Source of the DNA: JBEBSD01 sp040394475
GTDB lineage: Bacteria > Bacteroidota > Bacteroidia > Cytophagales > Spirosomataceae
Length of the DNA: 64,000 bases
Reading direction: 5' to 3'
Assembly: GCA_040394475.1 (NCBI GenBank)
Contig: JBEBSD010000032.1
Coordinates: 1-64,000, forward strand
The translations under genes were made by a program, and so were the position numbers. Below are positions 54,098 through 62,752 of this stretch, one piece after another (position 1 is the first letter of the stretch; each line of letters opens with the position of its first letter). The notes under the pieces are model-generated. The model was not told where the DNA came from. It did no database searches and saw only the letters and a program-made list of their open reading frames with translations.

Positions 54098-55221
54098 GCT
54101 GCAGTCTGTAGAAGTCCTCTTTCTCTGTATTTCCCGGCAAATGCCCAGTACCCCAGGAATACCATACCCATGATAAACAAGTAGAAGGTAAACGTTAAAA
54201 ATTGTGACGCGTCAGGGGTATTCGCGGCCATCTGGTTGCTGATCCGGTCGGCCTGCGGTATAAACTGGCCTAAGGCGGAATTGATGCCGGCCCCCGCTTG
54301 CGCAAGTCCGGATTTTACAGAGCGTATATCAGAAAAAACGCTGCCTTGTCCTACTAAAGCGACAATGGCTCCTATAAAGGTAACGGCATAGCCGCCTATA
54401 AAGATGTTCCATTTGGTGCCGCCGACAGTAGCAATCAGCATGCCTACAGCGCCGAATACGGCGATCATTCCGAAGGAGTTATCTTTAATGCTGTACGATT
54501 TACCCAGCAGATTACCCAGTATTGGCACATTCAGACCGGTTTCCGCATAAGGCATAATGACGGTGAACAACACTACCAGCGCCGCCACCGCTGCCGGCCA
54601 GTTGGGTATTTTACTTTTCAGCTCCTGTACGTTCAGGGGCGGCACCGAGGTCCCGGGAGCCGTTGCTCCGGGAGCCGTTGCTCCGGGGGCAGCGGCTCCC
54701 GGAATACTTTGCGGTGCATCCGGCGACCAGAAGTCCCGGATACCCAGGTCGTCGTGGCCGGCGGCAGGAGGTTGGGGAGCCTGCCGGACGGGTGCAATTG
54801 TCGCATCCGTAAATTGTACAAAAGCCGGCAGGTCTGAAGGAAGTCCGCCCGGGGCGGGAGCAGGAGGTGGCGGTGTTACCGGCGGCGGGTTTTGCGAGCC
54901 GGATTCTCCGGCAGGAGCACGTAAGGTGTGATCGATGCTCGACAAACGCGAGTGGATTTTAAAGATCACGATCAGTATTTCATAGCCTAACCGGATAAGG
55001 AACGGTGAAAGAACCAGCCCCACAAGGCCCGCCATCACCAACGCGCCGCCCCCCATGCCAAACATGCTGCTGTAGGAATTGGAAGACATCCCTTCAATGA
55101 TTGCAAGCAGCCAAAATAAACTGCTAATCCCTATATGGATGTAGTATAAAATAGTCAGAAACGTCGGCGCGATCATCTTGTCGAAACGAAGCATGTCGCG
55201 CCAGTCGAATTGTGGGTTCAT
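54094..55221 (-). CDS. DUF4282 domain membrane protein
   Basis: A 375-residue membrane protein heading a four-gene operon. Residues 1-95 match the DUF4282 pattern: MNPQFDWRDMLRFDKMIAPT, a pair of helices (FLTILYYIHIGISSLFWLLA; ALVMAGLVGLVLSPFLIRLG) and the cytosolic tail YEILIVIFKIHSRLSSI. A long Pro/Ala-rich linker (about 105-200) follows, including repeated GATAPGATAPGT units. The second half has three or four further helices (WPAAVAALVVLFTVIMP, FGMIAVFGAVGMLIATVGG, IFIGGYAVTFIGAIVALVG, FYLFIMGMVFLGYWAFAGK). The two membrane parts joined by a flexible linker suggest a scaffold. No function is known for DUF4282. Confidence 0.78.
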   Translation of the reverse strand: MNPQFDWRDMLRFDKMIAPTFLTILYYIHIGISSLFWLLAIIEGMSSNSYSSMFGMGGGALVMAGLVGLVLSPFLIRLGYEILIVIFKIHSRLSSIDHTLRAPAGESGSQNPPPVTPPPPAPAPGGLPSDLPAFVQFTDATIAPVRQAPQPPAAGHDDLGIRDFWSPDAPQSIPGAAAPGATAPGATAPGTSVPPLNVQELKSKIPNWPAAVAALVVLFTVIMPYAETGLNVPILGNLLGKSYSIKDNSFGMIAVFGAVGMLIATVGGTKWNIFIGGYAVTFIGAIVALVGQGSVFSDIRSVKSGLAQAGAGINSALGQFIPQADRISNQMAANTPDASQFLTFTFYLFIMGMVFLGYWAFAGKYRERGLLQTAA

Positions 55222-55302
55222 AGAAGAAGTTGGGTTTAATGTTTTTCGTTCGGATGGGTAAAATTCAATTCACTACTGACCTTAAAATGCTTTAAAGCGG
55301 CA

Positions 55303-55629
55303 TCACAGCACCCGGTTATATTCAGTGGTTTCTCTCTTATCTTTTGCGATTAGCTCTATTTGAAGCTTTCCGGATTGCTCCAGGAAGGAAATAATCAATA
55401 CTGCTCCCATCCGGGTGTGGAGCCGATCCTGTGCTTTGTCGTATAGGAACATCACGCCGCTATCGTCGTTGTCCTGGACAGACATTATAAAATAATCTTC
55501 ACGGGCTTCAAGCAGCATTACCTCACTTTTGCCGGCTTCCTGCCATTTACCGATAAACTTCTGGCGTTTATCAATACAGGAGGTAAGCGCAAACAAAAGG
55601 AACAGGGCGAAAATTGCGATAGTTTTCAT
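55303..55629 (-). CDS. Small lipoprotein of unknown function
   Basis: A 108-residue lipoprotein (MKTIAIFALFLLFALTSC, lipobox at Cys18). The mature part is beta-rich: KFIGKWQEAGKSEVMLLEAR, EDYFIMSVQDNDDSG, GAVLIISFLEQSGKLQIELI, consistent with a small lipocalin-like or single-sheet fold. It resembles short lipoproteins such as those with WxxxG opening motifs (GKWQ), but I do not assign a family. It ends 81 bp before the DUF4282 gene on the same strand and may share its regulation. A relic frame of a type IX sorted protein overlaps its start. Confidence 0.7.
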   Translation of the reverse strand: MKTIAIFALFLLFALTSCIDKRQKFIGKWQEAGKSEVMLLEAREDYFIMSVQDNDDSGVMFLYDKAQDRLHTRMGAVLIISFLEQSGKLQIELIAKDKRETTEYNRVL

Positions 55630-55762
55630 GATCAGGTTGTATTAGACAGGGATTGCGTTCTTGTTTGACGATCACCTTACTGATAGCCGGCTGTCCTTCC
55701 TGCTCTATCCGTACCAGGTAGGTTCCTGCAGGCCATCGGGAGCTCAAGTAGAATTGCATCAT
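55571..55762 (-). pseudogene. Relic of a type IX (type A) C-terminal sorting domain
   Basis: The minus-strand frame reads RWPAGTYLVRIEQEGQPAIS then KVIVKQ, matching the final strands of a Por/type IX type A sorting domain (LPAGxYxVxxxxxxxxxxxKxxxKQ). No signal peptide or body of such a protein precedes it. The upstream bases in another frame (AINLQISKDMTSYD) may be a frameshifted continuation. The domain should end at KQ, but here the frame runs on into the next lipoprotein gene. It is best read as the remnant of a deleted secreted protein. Confidence 0.55.
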
Positions 55763-55826
55763 ATGAAGTCATATCCTTACTGATTTGGAGGTTGATAGCT
55801 CGGTTTACCTGGCTAATAAAAGGTGG

Positions 55827-56579
55827 TTAACGGATTGTGAAGTAATAAGCGGCCCTTATGCCGGTACTGAAGTGCCGCTGCCAGTAGTCCGGGCTTATGG
55901 CAGACGAAGGGTTCCATTTCGAGAAGGAAGGCTGCACGAAAACCGTTAGCTCCAGCGGATTGTTACCAATCTGGAATTCTTTTCCCACACCTAAATTAAG
56001 GCCGAAGTCGAAGGGTTTAACGGAACTGCCAAATGCATCTTTTCCCACAGCCAGCTTAGTTGATTCCTTGACATCTTGTCCATAACCTTGTAATTTAGCG
56101 GTCACCTTTCCGCCTAAGGCAAACCCGAAACTCGGTCCCCCGATCAACTTTAGTCCGTTATTTCCGATTGCATAACGAATCCAAAGAGGGATTTCGAGGT
56201 AGGATATGCGATAGTTGAATCCCCCTTTTGCGTTTACCCGGTCGCCGTACATATCGGTTCCTTTGATTTTTATTGTATAATTTTCCTGGCGCAGATGGAG
56301 AAGCACCCCCGACTGAAAAGAGAGGGTTTCATTCAGGGAATAATCGGCGAGGCCGCCAACCAGGAACCCTAAACTGGGGACATATCTTCCAACCCAATCC
56401 AGACCCGGATTGACCGCTTCAAAGTCATCCCCGGTTTCTTTCATCTCATCTTTTACATAGCTCGATTTAAGAGTGGTTGATGCATTCGGCCCCAGCACCG
56501 GCGCAATCCTGATTTGTTGAGCGAAGCAGCCGGCACTGATCGCCAGAAAAACCAGGAGAGAAGCAGAGATTGTTTTCAT
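55827..56579 (-). CDS. PorT-like outer membrane beta-barrel protein
   Basis: A 250-residue outer-membrane protein with signal MKTISASLLVFLAISAGCFA. The barrel shows the usual alternation: IRIAPVLGPNASTTLKSSYV, PSLGFLVGGLADYSLNETLS, FQSGVLLHLRQENYTIKI, ISYLEIPLWIRYAIGNNGLK and LIGGPSFGFALGGKVTA, ending FSTGIRAAYYFTIR with a terminal aromatic. ISYLEIPLWIRY is a hallmark of the PorT/outer membrane beta-barrel_2 group. No particular substrate is suggested. A 147-bp noncoding repeat lies 229 bp upstream. Confidence 0.82.
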   Translation of the reverse strand: MKTISASLLVFLAISAGCFAQQIRIAPVLGPNASTTLKSSYVKDEMKETGDDFEAVNPGLDWVGRYVPSLGFLVGGLADYSLNETLSFQSGVLLHLRQENYTIKIKGTDMYGDRVNAKGGFNYRISYLEIPLWIRYAIGNNGLKLIGGPSFGFALGGKVTAKLQGYGQDVKESTKLAVGKDAFGSSVKPFDFGLNLGVGKEFQIGNNPLELTVFVQPSFSKWNPSSAISPDYWQRHFSTGIRAAYYFTIR

Positions 56580-56807
56580 AATTGTGCAATTGTTTGAGTT
56601 GGTTACGATGATAAGGCCGGTACTTCCGACGGCTTGTAAAGGATTAATGGCGGTCTGGTGCCTGGTATCACGCTGATGAGCTGAATATTTTTTTCAGCAC
56701 ACGAAACAGCGCATAAACAACTACCCGCAGCGGTACTGATAGTCTCACTGCGGCGCCAGTTTCACCCTACGTGTTACCGGTTTCTCATCCGGCGCGCAAT
56801 CCTGTAT

Positions 56808-56954
56808 ATTGAGGTAATCCCACTTGAAGCGAAGAGGTAAAAAATAAAATCATATTTTTTTACGGGCATACAATAAATCTCACTTGTAAAAGAGAGCAGA
56901 CAAAGAAACAAACTTTTAAAATTGACAATTTCAATATAATCCGAACTCCGGAAA
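56808..56954. repeat. 147-bp noncoding duplicated sequence, copy A
   Basis: This stretch is clearly similar along its length to 58433-58579, sharing blocks such as GGTAAAAAATA, GGGCATAC and AAAGAAACAAA, and differing by scattered substitutions. It lies within the 583-bp gap (56580-57162) upstream of the PorT-like gene. A 72-codon minus-strand frame across it is not conserved in copy B, which has stops. I see no other feature in the gap. Confidence 0.8.
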
Positions 56955-57162
56955 TATGTTTCCCGAAGCAGGGAAATCATATCTGAAGTCAAGAAGCTTG
57001 GGTAAAGAGCATGGCCTCAAATCTTCACGGCTTTTACCAAACAGAAACTAACCAATCTGTTAATCCCCTCCCCACGGTCTCGTGAGTCCGATGGCCGGGG
57101 TTCCGGTTTGTTTGGTAAGTAGTGCGCTTTGCTATACCGATATCCAAAAGCATACCGGCTGG

Positions 57163-58398
57163 CTATTGGCAATTCGTGTAATAGAATTTGTAAGAATAAG
57201 AAGAACCCTTTCTTGGAAAGTCGGTATTAAGTCTATCTTCAGTTGTTATATCCATTTCTTTAGGAAAGCCCTCTGCATTCACCCGGTATTCCATTGTCTT
57301 ACTCGTCGTTAAAGCAGCATTTGCATTGAAATACTCGTTTCTTTTCCACGGCAGAAATTGTCCGTAGTGGTATTTAAATACATCATCACTGTCAAAGGGA
57401 GACACGAAATCATAGAATATAAGTAGAAAAGCGGGATCAAACATCTGACCGGCTAGAAAATGTCTCGGATCCGTTTCCTGGTCAAAGAATTGATAAGCGA
57501 AAACATTGCCTTGTGAACACCTCGTATGCTTTAGAACCCGGTCATTAACGTAATAATAGCTATAGCATATAGTCTTATTATAGTCTTTTTTAACGATCTG
57601 ATTAAACTCATCAACCTCTGTGTGAATTGCAATGGCGGGACTACTTCTAATGGCGACGCGCACAAGCTTCCCATTCTCTATTATAGAACGGTATTCACGA
57701 TAAGGAGGATCCCCTTCGCCTTCGCTGATAAATGCCTCTTTTAAGGTTCCGTTGGCCTCATAGTTGCAGGTTAATACATTCCTGTCTCCGGCACCCATTA
57801 CGCTATTAATCTTGATGACACGACCCCGGGAATCATAAAAGAACTCCAAATACCAGCCATTCATTGCCTCCACACGGCTGACCAGGCAGGTTTTTCCATA
57901 TACACTCTTTTTATAGACGACAAACCTGTATGTTTGTTGGGCTCCTGTTTCTGCCGTAACTGTAAATTCCTGGCCGTAGGAATAATCTCTTGCCTGTGAA
58001 GGATTGGGAGTTATTACGGCACCTTTACTTACCTCAATATCCAGTTTCAATTGGGTAATATTCGTTCCCGCGGGAACTATGAAAATGTAGGTACTGAGCA
58101 CTCCGTCAACTTGAAGAACAGCATTGGAATTTCCCTGTATTTTAGCTCCTACAATCCATCTCTCGCTACTCTTTTGTCCGTTATTGGGTTGGACCAATAA
58201 TGGATCATTTTTGGTACAGCTGCCCAAAAGCATTACGCCCATACAAAAGCATAGGGCTAAAAATCGCAAACCAGCTGAGACCTCCGGCCTACGTCTATAA
58301 ATAGTGCTCGAACCCGTGCCCCCATAGCTCCGCTGAAGACACCTGCCCGACGCCAATTTGCGAGCCATTACATAACGTAAAATTTCAATACAACGCAT
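57163..58398 (-). CDS. DUF5018-like lipoprotein
   Basis: A 411-residue protein with a lipoprotein signal at about 44-62 (RFLALCFCMGVMLLGSC) after an unusually long basic N-terminus (MRCIEILRYVMARKLASGRC and onward). The true start may be an internal codon: ATG at 58368 (MARKLAS) or a later one nearer the signal. After the Cys comes a DUF5018/Ig-like domain (WIVGAKIQGNSNAVLQVDGV, STYIFIVPAGTNITQLKLDI, DYSYGQEFTVTAETGAQQTY). The C-terminal part holds RHS-like beta-hairpins (MNGWYLEFFYDSRGRVIKI, LTCNYEANGTLKEAF). A cell-surface binding role is likely. Copy B of the noncoding repeat lies 34 bp upstream. Confidence 0.72.
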   Translation of the reverse strand: MRCIEILRYVMARKLASGRCLQRSYGGTGSSTIYRRRPEVSAGLRFLALCFCMGVMLLGSCTKNDPLLVQPNNGQKSSERWIVGAKIQGNSNAVLQVDGVLSTYIFIVPAGTNITQLKLDIEVSKGAVITPNPSQARDYSYGQEFTVTAETGAQQTYRFVVYKKSVYGKTCLVSRVEAMNGWYLEFFYDSRGRVIKINSVMGAGDRNVLTCNYEANGTLKEAFISEGEGDPPYREYRSIIENGKLVRVAIRSSPAIAIHTEVDEFNQIVKKDYNKTICYSYYYVNDRVLKHTRCSQGNVFAYQFFDQETDPRHFLAGQMFDPAFLLIFYDFVSPFDSDDVFKYHYGQFLPWKRNEYFNANAALTTSKTMEYRVNAEGFPKEMDITTEDRLNTDFPRKGSSYSYKFYYTNCQ

Positions 58399-58432
58399 TG
58401 TTTATAATAAATTAGCTCATTCAACTCCCTAC

Positions 58433-58579
58433 ATTGAAGTAATTCCATTTGAATCGAAGCGGTAAAAAATAGAATTTTATTTTTTTATGGGCATACGGTA
58501 AATCTCCCTTGTTAAAGAGAGCAGGCAAAGAAACAAATTTTTCAAATCCAGTTCTCCAATAAGATCCGAACCCCGGAAA
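58433..58579. repeat. 147-bp noncoding duplicated sequence, copy B
   Basis: Matches copy A (56808-56954). It lies immediately upstream of the DUF5018-like lipoprotein start (58398), so its minus strand would include that gene's promoter and leader. The 342-bp gap 58399-58740 otherwise shows no gene. Confidence 0.8.
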
Positions 58580-58740
58580 CAACTTCCTGAACAGCCGATT
58601 TTAGCTTATGAATCAAAGATTCCGGCACTTGCCGACCGGCAGGCTGCCAACTTATTTTTGGAAAAATAATTTTACCCTTTGCCGGAATGTGGTATTGATA
58701 AGCAAACTGTGCTTAACCATCAATCGATTCCTCTAAACAA

Positions 58741-59490
58741 ATGCCTGGAAAACCCAGTATACTGATTACTGACAAAGACCTGGTCTTCTCCGAAAACCTC
58801 CGTCAAAGTCTTTTAAATGAAGGGTATCAAGTAACCGGTACTGCCGCTGATCTGAGAAGTGCGCTCGCGATCGTAGAAACAAAAGATGCCGACTTCCTGT
58901 TGGCGGGAATAAGTGCCGACGATCCCGAAGACGGCATTAATACCGCTAAAGAACTCTTAAAAATAAGCAAAGTCCCCCTTATTTATCTGTGTGATAACCC
59001 CGGGAAAGCGCTGCTCCGGCGTGTGAAGCCCACCACCCCCGCTGCCGTGTTGAGCAAGCCGCCGCGCCTGCCGGACCTGCTGCTGCAGATAGAACTGGCC
59101 CGGACAGCTTCCCGGCCCATGCTTTTTTGTGAAGGCGCCGACGATGTTTTTATACCGACGGTAAAGGGCCTGATCCGCATCCTCCTGGCGGACATCCTGT
59201 TTATCCTGTCCGATTCCAATTATTCGAAAATGTTCCTTACCCGGCCGGCATTTGAGAACCTCTTTCCCGGCAAGACGTATACCTACGTCCATGTCAATGT
59301 GCCCATGGGTGTGCTGTATGACAAACTGCCGCCGTCGTTTTACAAATTGTCGCGCTTTGAACTCATCAATCTGAAAAAAATCGATTGCATCGGTAAAGGC
59401 CATCTCCAGATCGGCGAGCATGAACGGGCCATCCCCGAAAATGGCCGCACGTCACTGCTCGCACAGCTCCGGGTGATCCGGCGCCGCTGA
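58741..59490 (+). CDS. LytTR family response regulator with degenerate receiver domain
   Basis: A 249-residue regulator. Residues about 5-120 form a CheY-like receiver: the acidic pair is at Asp11 and Asp13, but the phospho-acceptor position (in DFLLAGISADDPEDGI, normally LLDI) is Gly56, and the conserved Ser/Thr position is Cys84; the conserved Lys106 (LSKPPR) remains. Residues about 140-249 are a LytTR DNA-binding domain (LIRILLADILFILSDSNYSK, FYKLSRFELINLKKIDCIG). The protein is probably not controlled by ordinary phosphorylation. No histidine kinase is adjacent. It ends 5 bp before the convergent end of the caspase-like gene. Confidence 0.85.
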   Translation: MPGKPSILITDKDLVFSENLRQSLLNEGYQVTGTAADLRSALAIVETKDADFLLAGISADDPEDGINTAKELLKISKVPLIYLCDNPGKALLRRVKPTTPAAVLSKPPRLPDLLLQIELARTASRPMLFCEGADDVFIPTVKGLIRILLADILFILSDSNYSKMFLTRPAFENLFPGKTYTYVHVNVPMGVLYDKLPPSFYKLSRFELINLKKIDCIGKGHLQIGEHERAIPENGRTSLLAQLRVIRRR

Positions 59491-59495
59491 GGGGA

Positions 59496-62400
59496 CTACC
59501 GGACGGCTTCTCCTATTTGTTCCAGCAGATAGGCCGCAAGCCCGTCGGATTCTCCCTTATAGGCGATCGTGGCTACAGGGGTTTTGTTTTGGAATATTTT
59601 GCCGTTCAGCGAAAGCTGCTTCCCCGTTTTGGTGTATTCCCCTGCAATATGGTAGGCATTGGGATAATCCGTCTGAACGAACACAAGTGGTGCATTGTCC
59701 TGGTAGGAGAGTTCGTACAGCATTTCATCCAGCAACGGGGAGAGGTCGAGCAAATCAGCGAACGCTCCCGCCTGCACCAGGTTGGTTTTCTTGAAAACCG
59801 GCTTCGCCTCGTTGACAGGCACCAGCGCCCTGTATTGGGGGGAGGCGAGCAGCCCGATATCGAAGCTCTCGCTGCCGGCAGGCGCTACTATGACAGGTAC
59901 CTGTACCAGGTCGATTTCCTGCGACAGCAACTCTACCTGGTCCCGTGCATACTGAAAAAGCGTAGAGACATCCACGAACTTTCCTTCCCGCAGAGCGGCT
60001 CCCCGCATTCCCTGAAGGAGGGTATAGGTCAGCAACCCCTGTCCATAGGCGCTGGATTCGTAGCTTTTCTTATCATTGGCATTCCCGGTAAGCACATAGG
60101 TAGCCGTACGGTTGCGCATACGCTGGATGCCCCGGCGCACGGCCTCCGAGAGGTCGCGTCCTGCGATCAGTTGGTTGGCAAAGGCCCCCGACGCGCAGGC
60201 GTCCATAATCAGTACCTGCTTCTGGGCCTTCAGACCGTTTAAAAACTCCCGGAGTTCCGTGCCCGACAGGCTCTGGCTTTCCCGTATTTCAGAACTGCCA
60301 TAGTCGGTGGTACGGGCGTTGGCAGCCAGGAAATAAAAATCATCCTCATTGTCGCGATGGGCAATACCGTGACCCGACAGGTAGACCAGTACCACATCCT
60401 GGTAGGAGGCGCGCTCCTGTACATACCGGAGCGACCGGAGGATGTTGGCCTTCGTCGGCTTTTGCGCAGGCGGGGATTCCGAGGTCAGCTTGATCGTGTG
60501 CGTGCGCTTGGCGTCGAAAAGGGCACTTCCTGCAACCTGGAGGGCTTTGGCCATTGCTTCCGCATCTTTTGCCGAAAACCGGAGGTTGAGCTGCGAATTG
60601 TCATAATTGGAAACCCCGACGACGATGACCCACAGGTTAGGAACGCCGCTTTCCATGGTCGCCGGCTGGTCGCCGCCCGGAGTTTGTTGCTGCACCACCG
60701 TTCCTTTTACACTTTTCAACAGGTTTTCCCGGTGTTCGGTACTGACATTTTTCCCTTTGTCGTAGGCCACTATCCGCAAGGTATGGTCTTTTGAAGGATC
60801 GATGGCAAGCTTCAAAGGGTCAATGGGAATTATAACGGACGGTTTATCGGCCAACGAAGAAGGGTTTTCGGCCACCAGCCGACGCGCGTCCTCATGTACC
60901 AGCCGGTCGTTTACATACACTTCTATGGGGCCGATCCCACCCTTGTTGTGGTTGGTTACGGTGAACTGGTACCCGGAGTTTTGCCCCGGTTTCACGGCAA
61001 TCACCGGCGGAGAGGCCGGGGTTTCTTTGGAATCCGGGAAGAGAAATGTCCGGAGCAGGCCAGGGGTATGGTACTTCGCGCGGTACTTGTCAATACTGAC
61101 CATTTTCCCGTCTTCCACCGCATAGAGCAGTTCCCGGATCCCCCTTTCGGTGCCGTCGAAGCGGCCGTCTTCAGTAAAGACGACAAAGTCTTTTTCGGAG
61201 CCGCGTAGGGAAGCCATGCTAATAAATTGGTTTTTTTTATTGCCAATGACTGCAGGGCCGGTAAATCCTCCTGATACATAAAAGCTGCCATCTGAAGTCG
61301 GTACGTAATTTGTTTGAGTGCTGGACAAAATACCTCCTTTTCCCAGGTTTTTCACCGCAATTTCCCTGCCAGAGGCTGCGTCAATCGTATATACGATTAT
61401 CTGAGAAGAATCAGTCCGGAAATTCCTCTGTCCCTTTACGATTAATTCGGTATGATCGGTAGAGAACGTAATTTGCTCAATAGCCATGTCAAGTTTAAGA
61501 AATCTACCCAGATAGTTGCCGCGGGATAGATCCCATTGAAAAATTTCTCCATCTCCATTCGCATGGAACAATCTTTTGTGATCAGAAGTAAACGTACCGG
61601 CTTTTACAGAAAAATCATTGATTTTACTGAATGTATTCGTAACCGTTTTCGTTGCATAGTCGATATGCCCTATTGCAGAGCTAAAAAAATCAACAACGCT
61701 TACCTTTTTATCTCCCGCGGAAACACCGATAGGCACATTCCAAACCCAGAATTGGCTAGCCTTTTTAGGAAGAATGTAGATTTCATCGGTCTGTCCTGAA
61801 TAAATATTCAGCAAACCGATCACGGGCCCCTGTTCCTCCAACGGCCTCGCAACATAAACCAATTGCTCATCATTATCCGCCCAGTCTAAACTTAAATTGT
61901 CGTCTGACCGCACAAGGGCGTTAAGCTCAATAGTATTCAACAGGGTATTGCCCGGATATTCCCAAATATCAATTTCTGAATTGCCGTTATTGTAGGTAAA
62001 AAAATAGTCCCCTTTATTAGAAAATTTCAGCGCAATCAATTCACCTGGTCCGGCATTCTTTTCAAAAACTTTCTCCGTTTTCTCCGTAAAAAGGTTGATC
62101 GCGCGTATTTCACCGGAAGCGTGAAGAACTACCAGGTATTTATCATCCGGTGAAATAGCGGCACCCGACCAGTTTTCGGGTGATTCACTCTGATAAATCC
62201 TTATTTGGGTACCTTTTTGAAAGTCCAGAACTGCCAGCTGCCTGCTTTCCGTTTCGAGGAACAGGTATTTTTCACTGGGAGAAATGGCATATATTTTTCT
62301 TCCGGTGAACCTGCGCAGAAGCGAATAGGTATCCAAATCCCATACATTAAGTTCTTCGGTTTCATTCTTTTTCTTTTCAAAAACAAATAGTTGGTTGGCA

Positions 62401-62684
62401 ATCCGGGAATAAACAATCCTGTTAACGGCGCTGGGTTCCATCATATTGAAAAGCCGATCCTCTATTTCTCCCGTTACGGCTCCGCTGCCGGCGTCTACGA
62501 TTTTCACCGCTCCGGACAGCCCCGGATAGGGGACCACTGCATACTGGCTCTTATCGGGTGATATCGCAAAAACACCCGCATTAAAACTGTTCAGACGAAT
62601 CGGCGGGTCCTGTGCCATAAGCTGTCCAGTCATTACGGTCAGCGTCAGTAGCCACACTGTCAAGCGATACAGATAAGGTAGCAT
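59496..62684 (-). CDS. Secreted WD40/beta-propeller protein with C-terminal caspase-like peptidase
   Basis: A 1062-residue protein with signal peptide (MLPYLYRLTVWLLTLTVMTG). Residues about 25-480 are WD40-like propeller repeats (VNRIVYSRIANQLFVFEK, NWSGAAISPDDKYLVVLHAS, FSVKAGTFTSDHKRLFHAN). A middle region near 560-640 may be an Ig-like domain. Residues about 690-960 are a C14 caspase fold: WVIVVGVSNYDNSQ opens it, the catalytic His772 is in VLVYLSGHG and Cys830 in LIMDACASG. The C-terminal 100 residues are unassigned. It is predicted to act outside the inner membrane and to cleave after Arg/Lys, as most bacterial metacaspase-type enzymes do. A metalloprotease gene diverges from it. Confidence 0.85.
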   Translation of the reverse strand: MLPYLYRLTVWLLTLTVMTGQLMAQDPPIRLNSFNAGVFAISPDKSQYAVVPYPGLSGAVKIVDAGSGAVTGEIEDRLFNMMEPSAVNRIVYSRIANQLFVFEKKKNETEELNVWDLDTYSLLRRFTGRKIYAISPSEKYLFLETESRQLAVLDFQKGTQIRIYQSESPENWSGAAISPDDKYLVVLHASGEIRAINLFTEKTEKVFEKNAGPGELIALKFSNKGDYFFTYNNGNSEIDIWEYPGNTLLNTIELNALVRSDDNLSLDWADNDEQLVYVARPLEEQGPVIGLLNIYSGQTDEIYILPKKASQFWVWNVPIGVSAGDKKVSVVDFFSSAIGHIDYATKTVTNTFSKINDFSVKAGTFTSDHKRLFHANGDGEIFQWDLSRGNYLGRFLKLDMAIEQITFSTDHTELIVKGQRNFRTDSSQIIVYTIDAASGREIAVKNLGKGGILSSTQTNYVPTSDGSFYVSGGFTGPAVIGNKKNQFISMASLRGSEKDFVVFTEDGRFDGTERGIRELLYAVEDGKMVSIDKYRAKYHTPGLLRTFLFPDSKETPASPPVIAVKPGQNSGYQFTVTNHNKGGIGPIEVYVNDRLVHEDARRLVAENPSSLADKPSVIIPIDPLKLAIDPSKDHTLRIVAYDKGKNVSTEHRENLLKSVKGTVVQQQTPGGDQPATMESGVPNLWVIVVGVSNYDNSQLNLRFSAKDAEAMAKALQVAGSALFDAKRTHTIKLTSESPPAQKPTKANILRSLRYVQERASYQDVVLVYLSGHGIAHRDNEDDFYFLAANARTTDYGSSEIRESQSLSGTELREFLNGLKAQKQVLIMDACASGAFANQLIAGRDLSEAVRRGIQRMRNRTATYVLTGNANDKKSYESSAYGQGLLTYTLLQGMRGAALREGKFVDVSTLFQYARDQVELLSQEIDLVQVPVIVAPAGSESFDIGLLASPQYRALVPVNEAKPVFKKTNLVQAGAFADLLDLSPLLDEMLYELSYQDNAPLVFVQTDYPNAYHIAGEYTKTGKQLSLNGKIFQNKTPVATIAYKGESDGLAAYLLEQIGEAVR

Positions 62685-62752
62685 TAATAATTCGGATAGA
62701 GGTTTATCTTTGTGTCAAATTAAACGATTCCCTTTTAAACCCGGAAAAAAAA

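Noticed and set aside
56774..56992. 72-codon minus-strand frame across repeat copy A
   Set aside because: The duplicated copy B has stop codons in the equivalent frame, so the frame is not under coding constraint.
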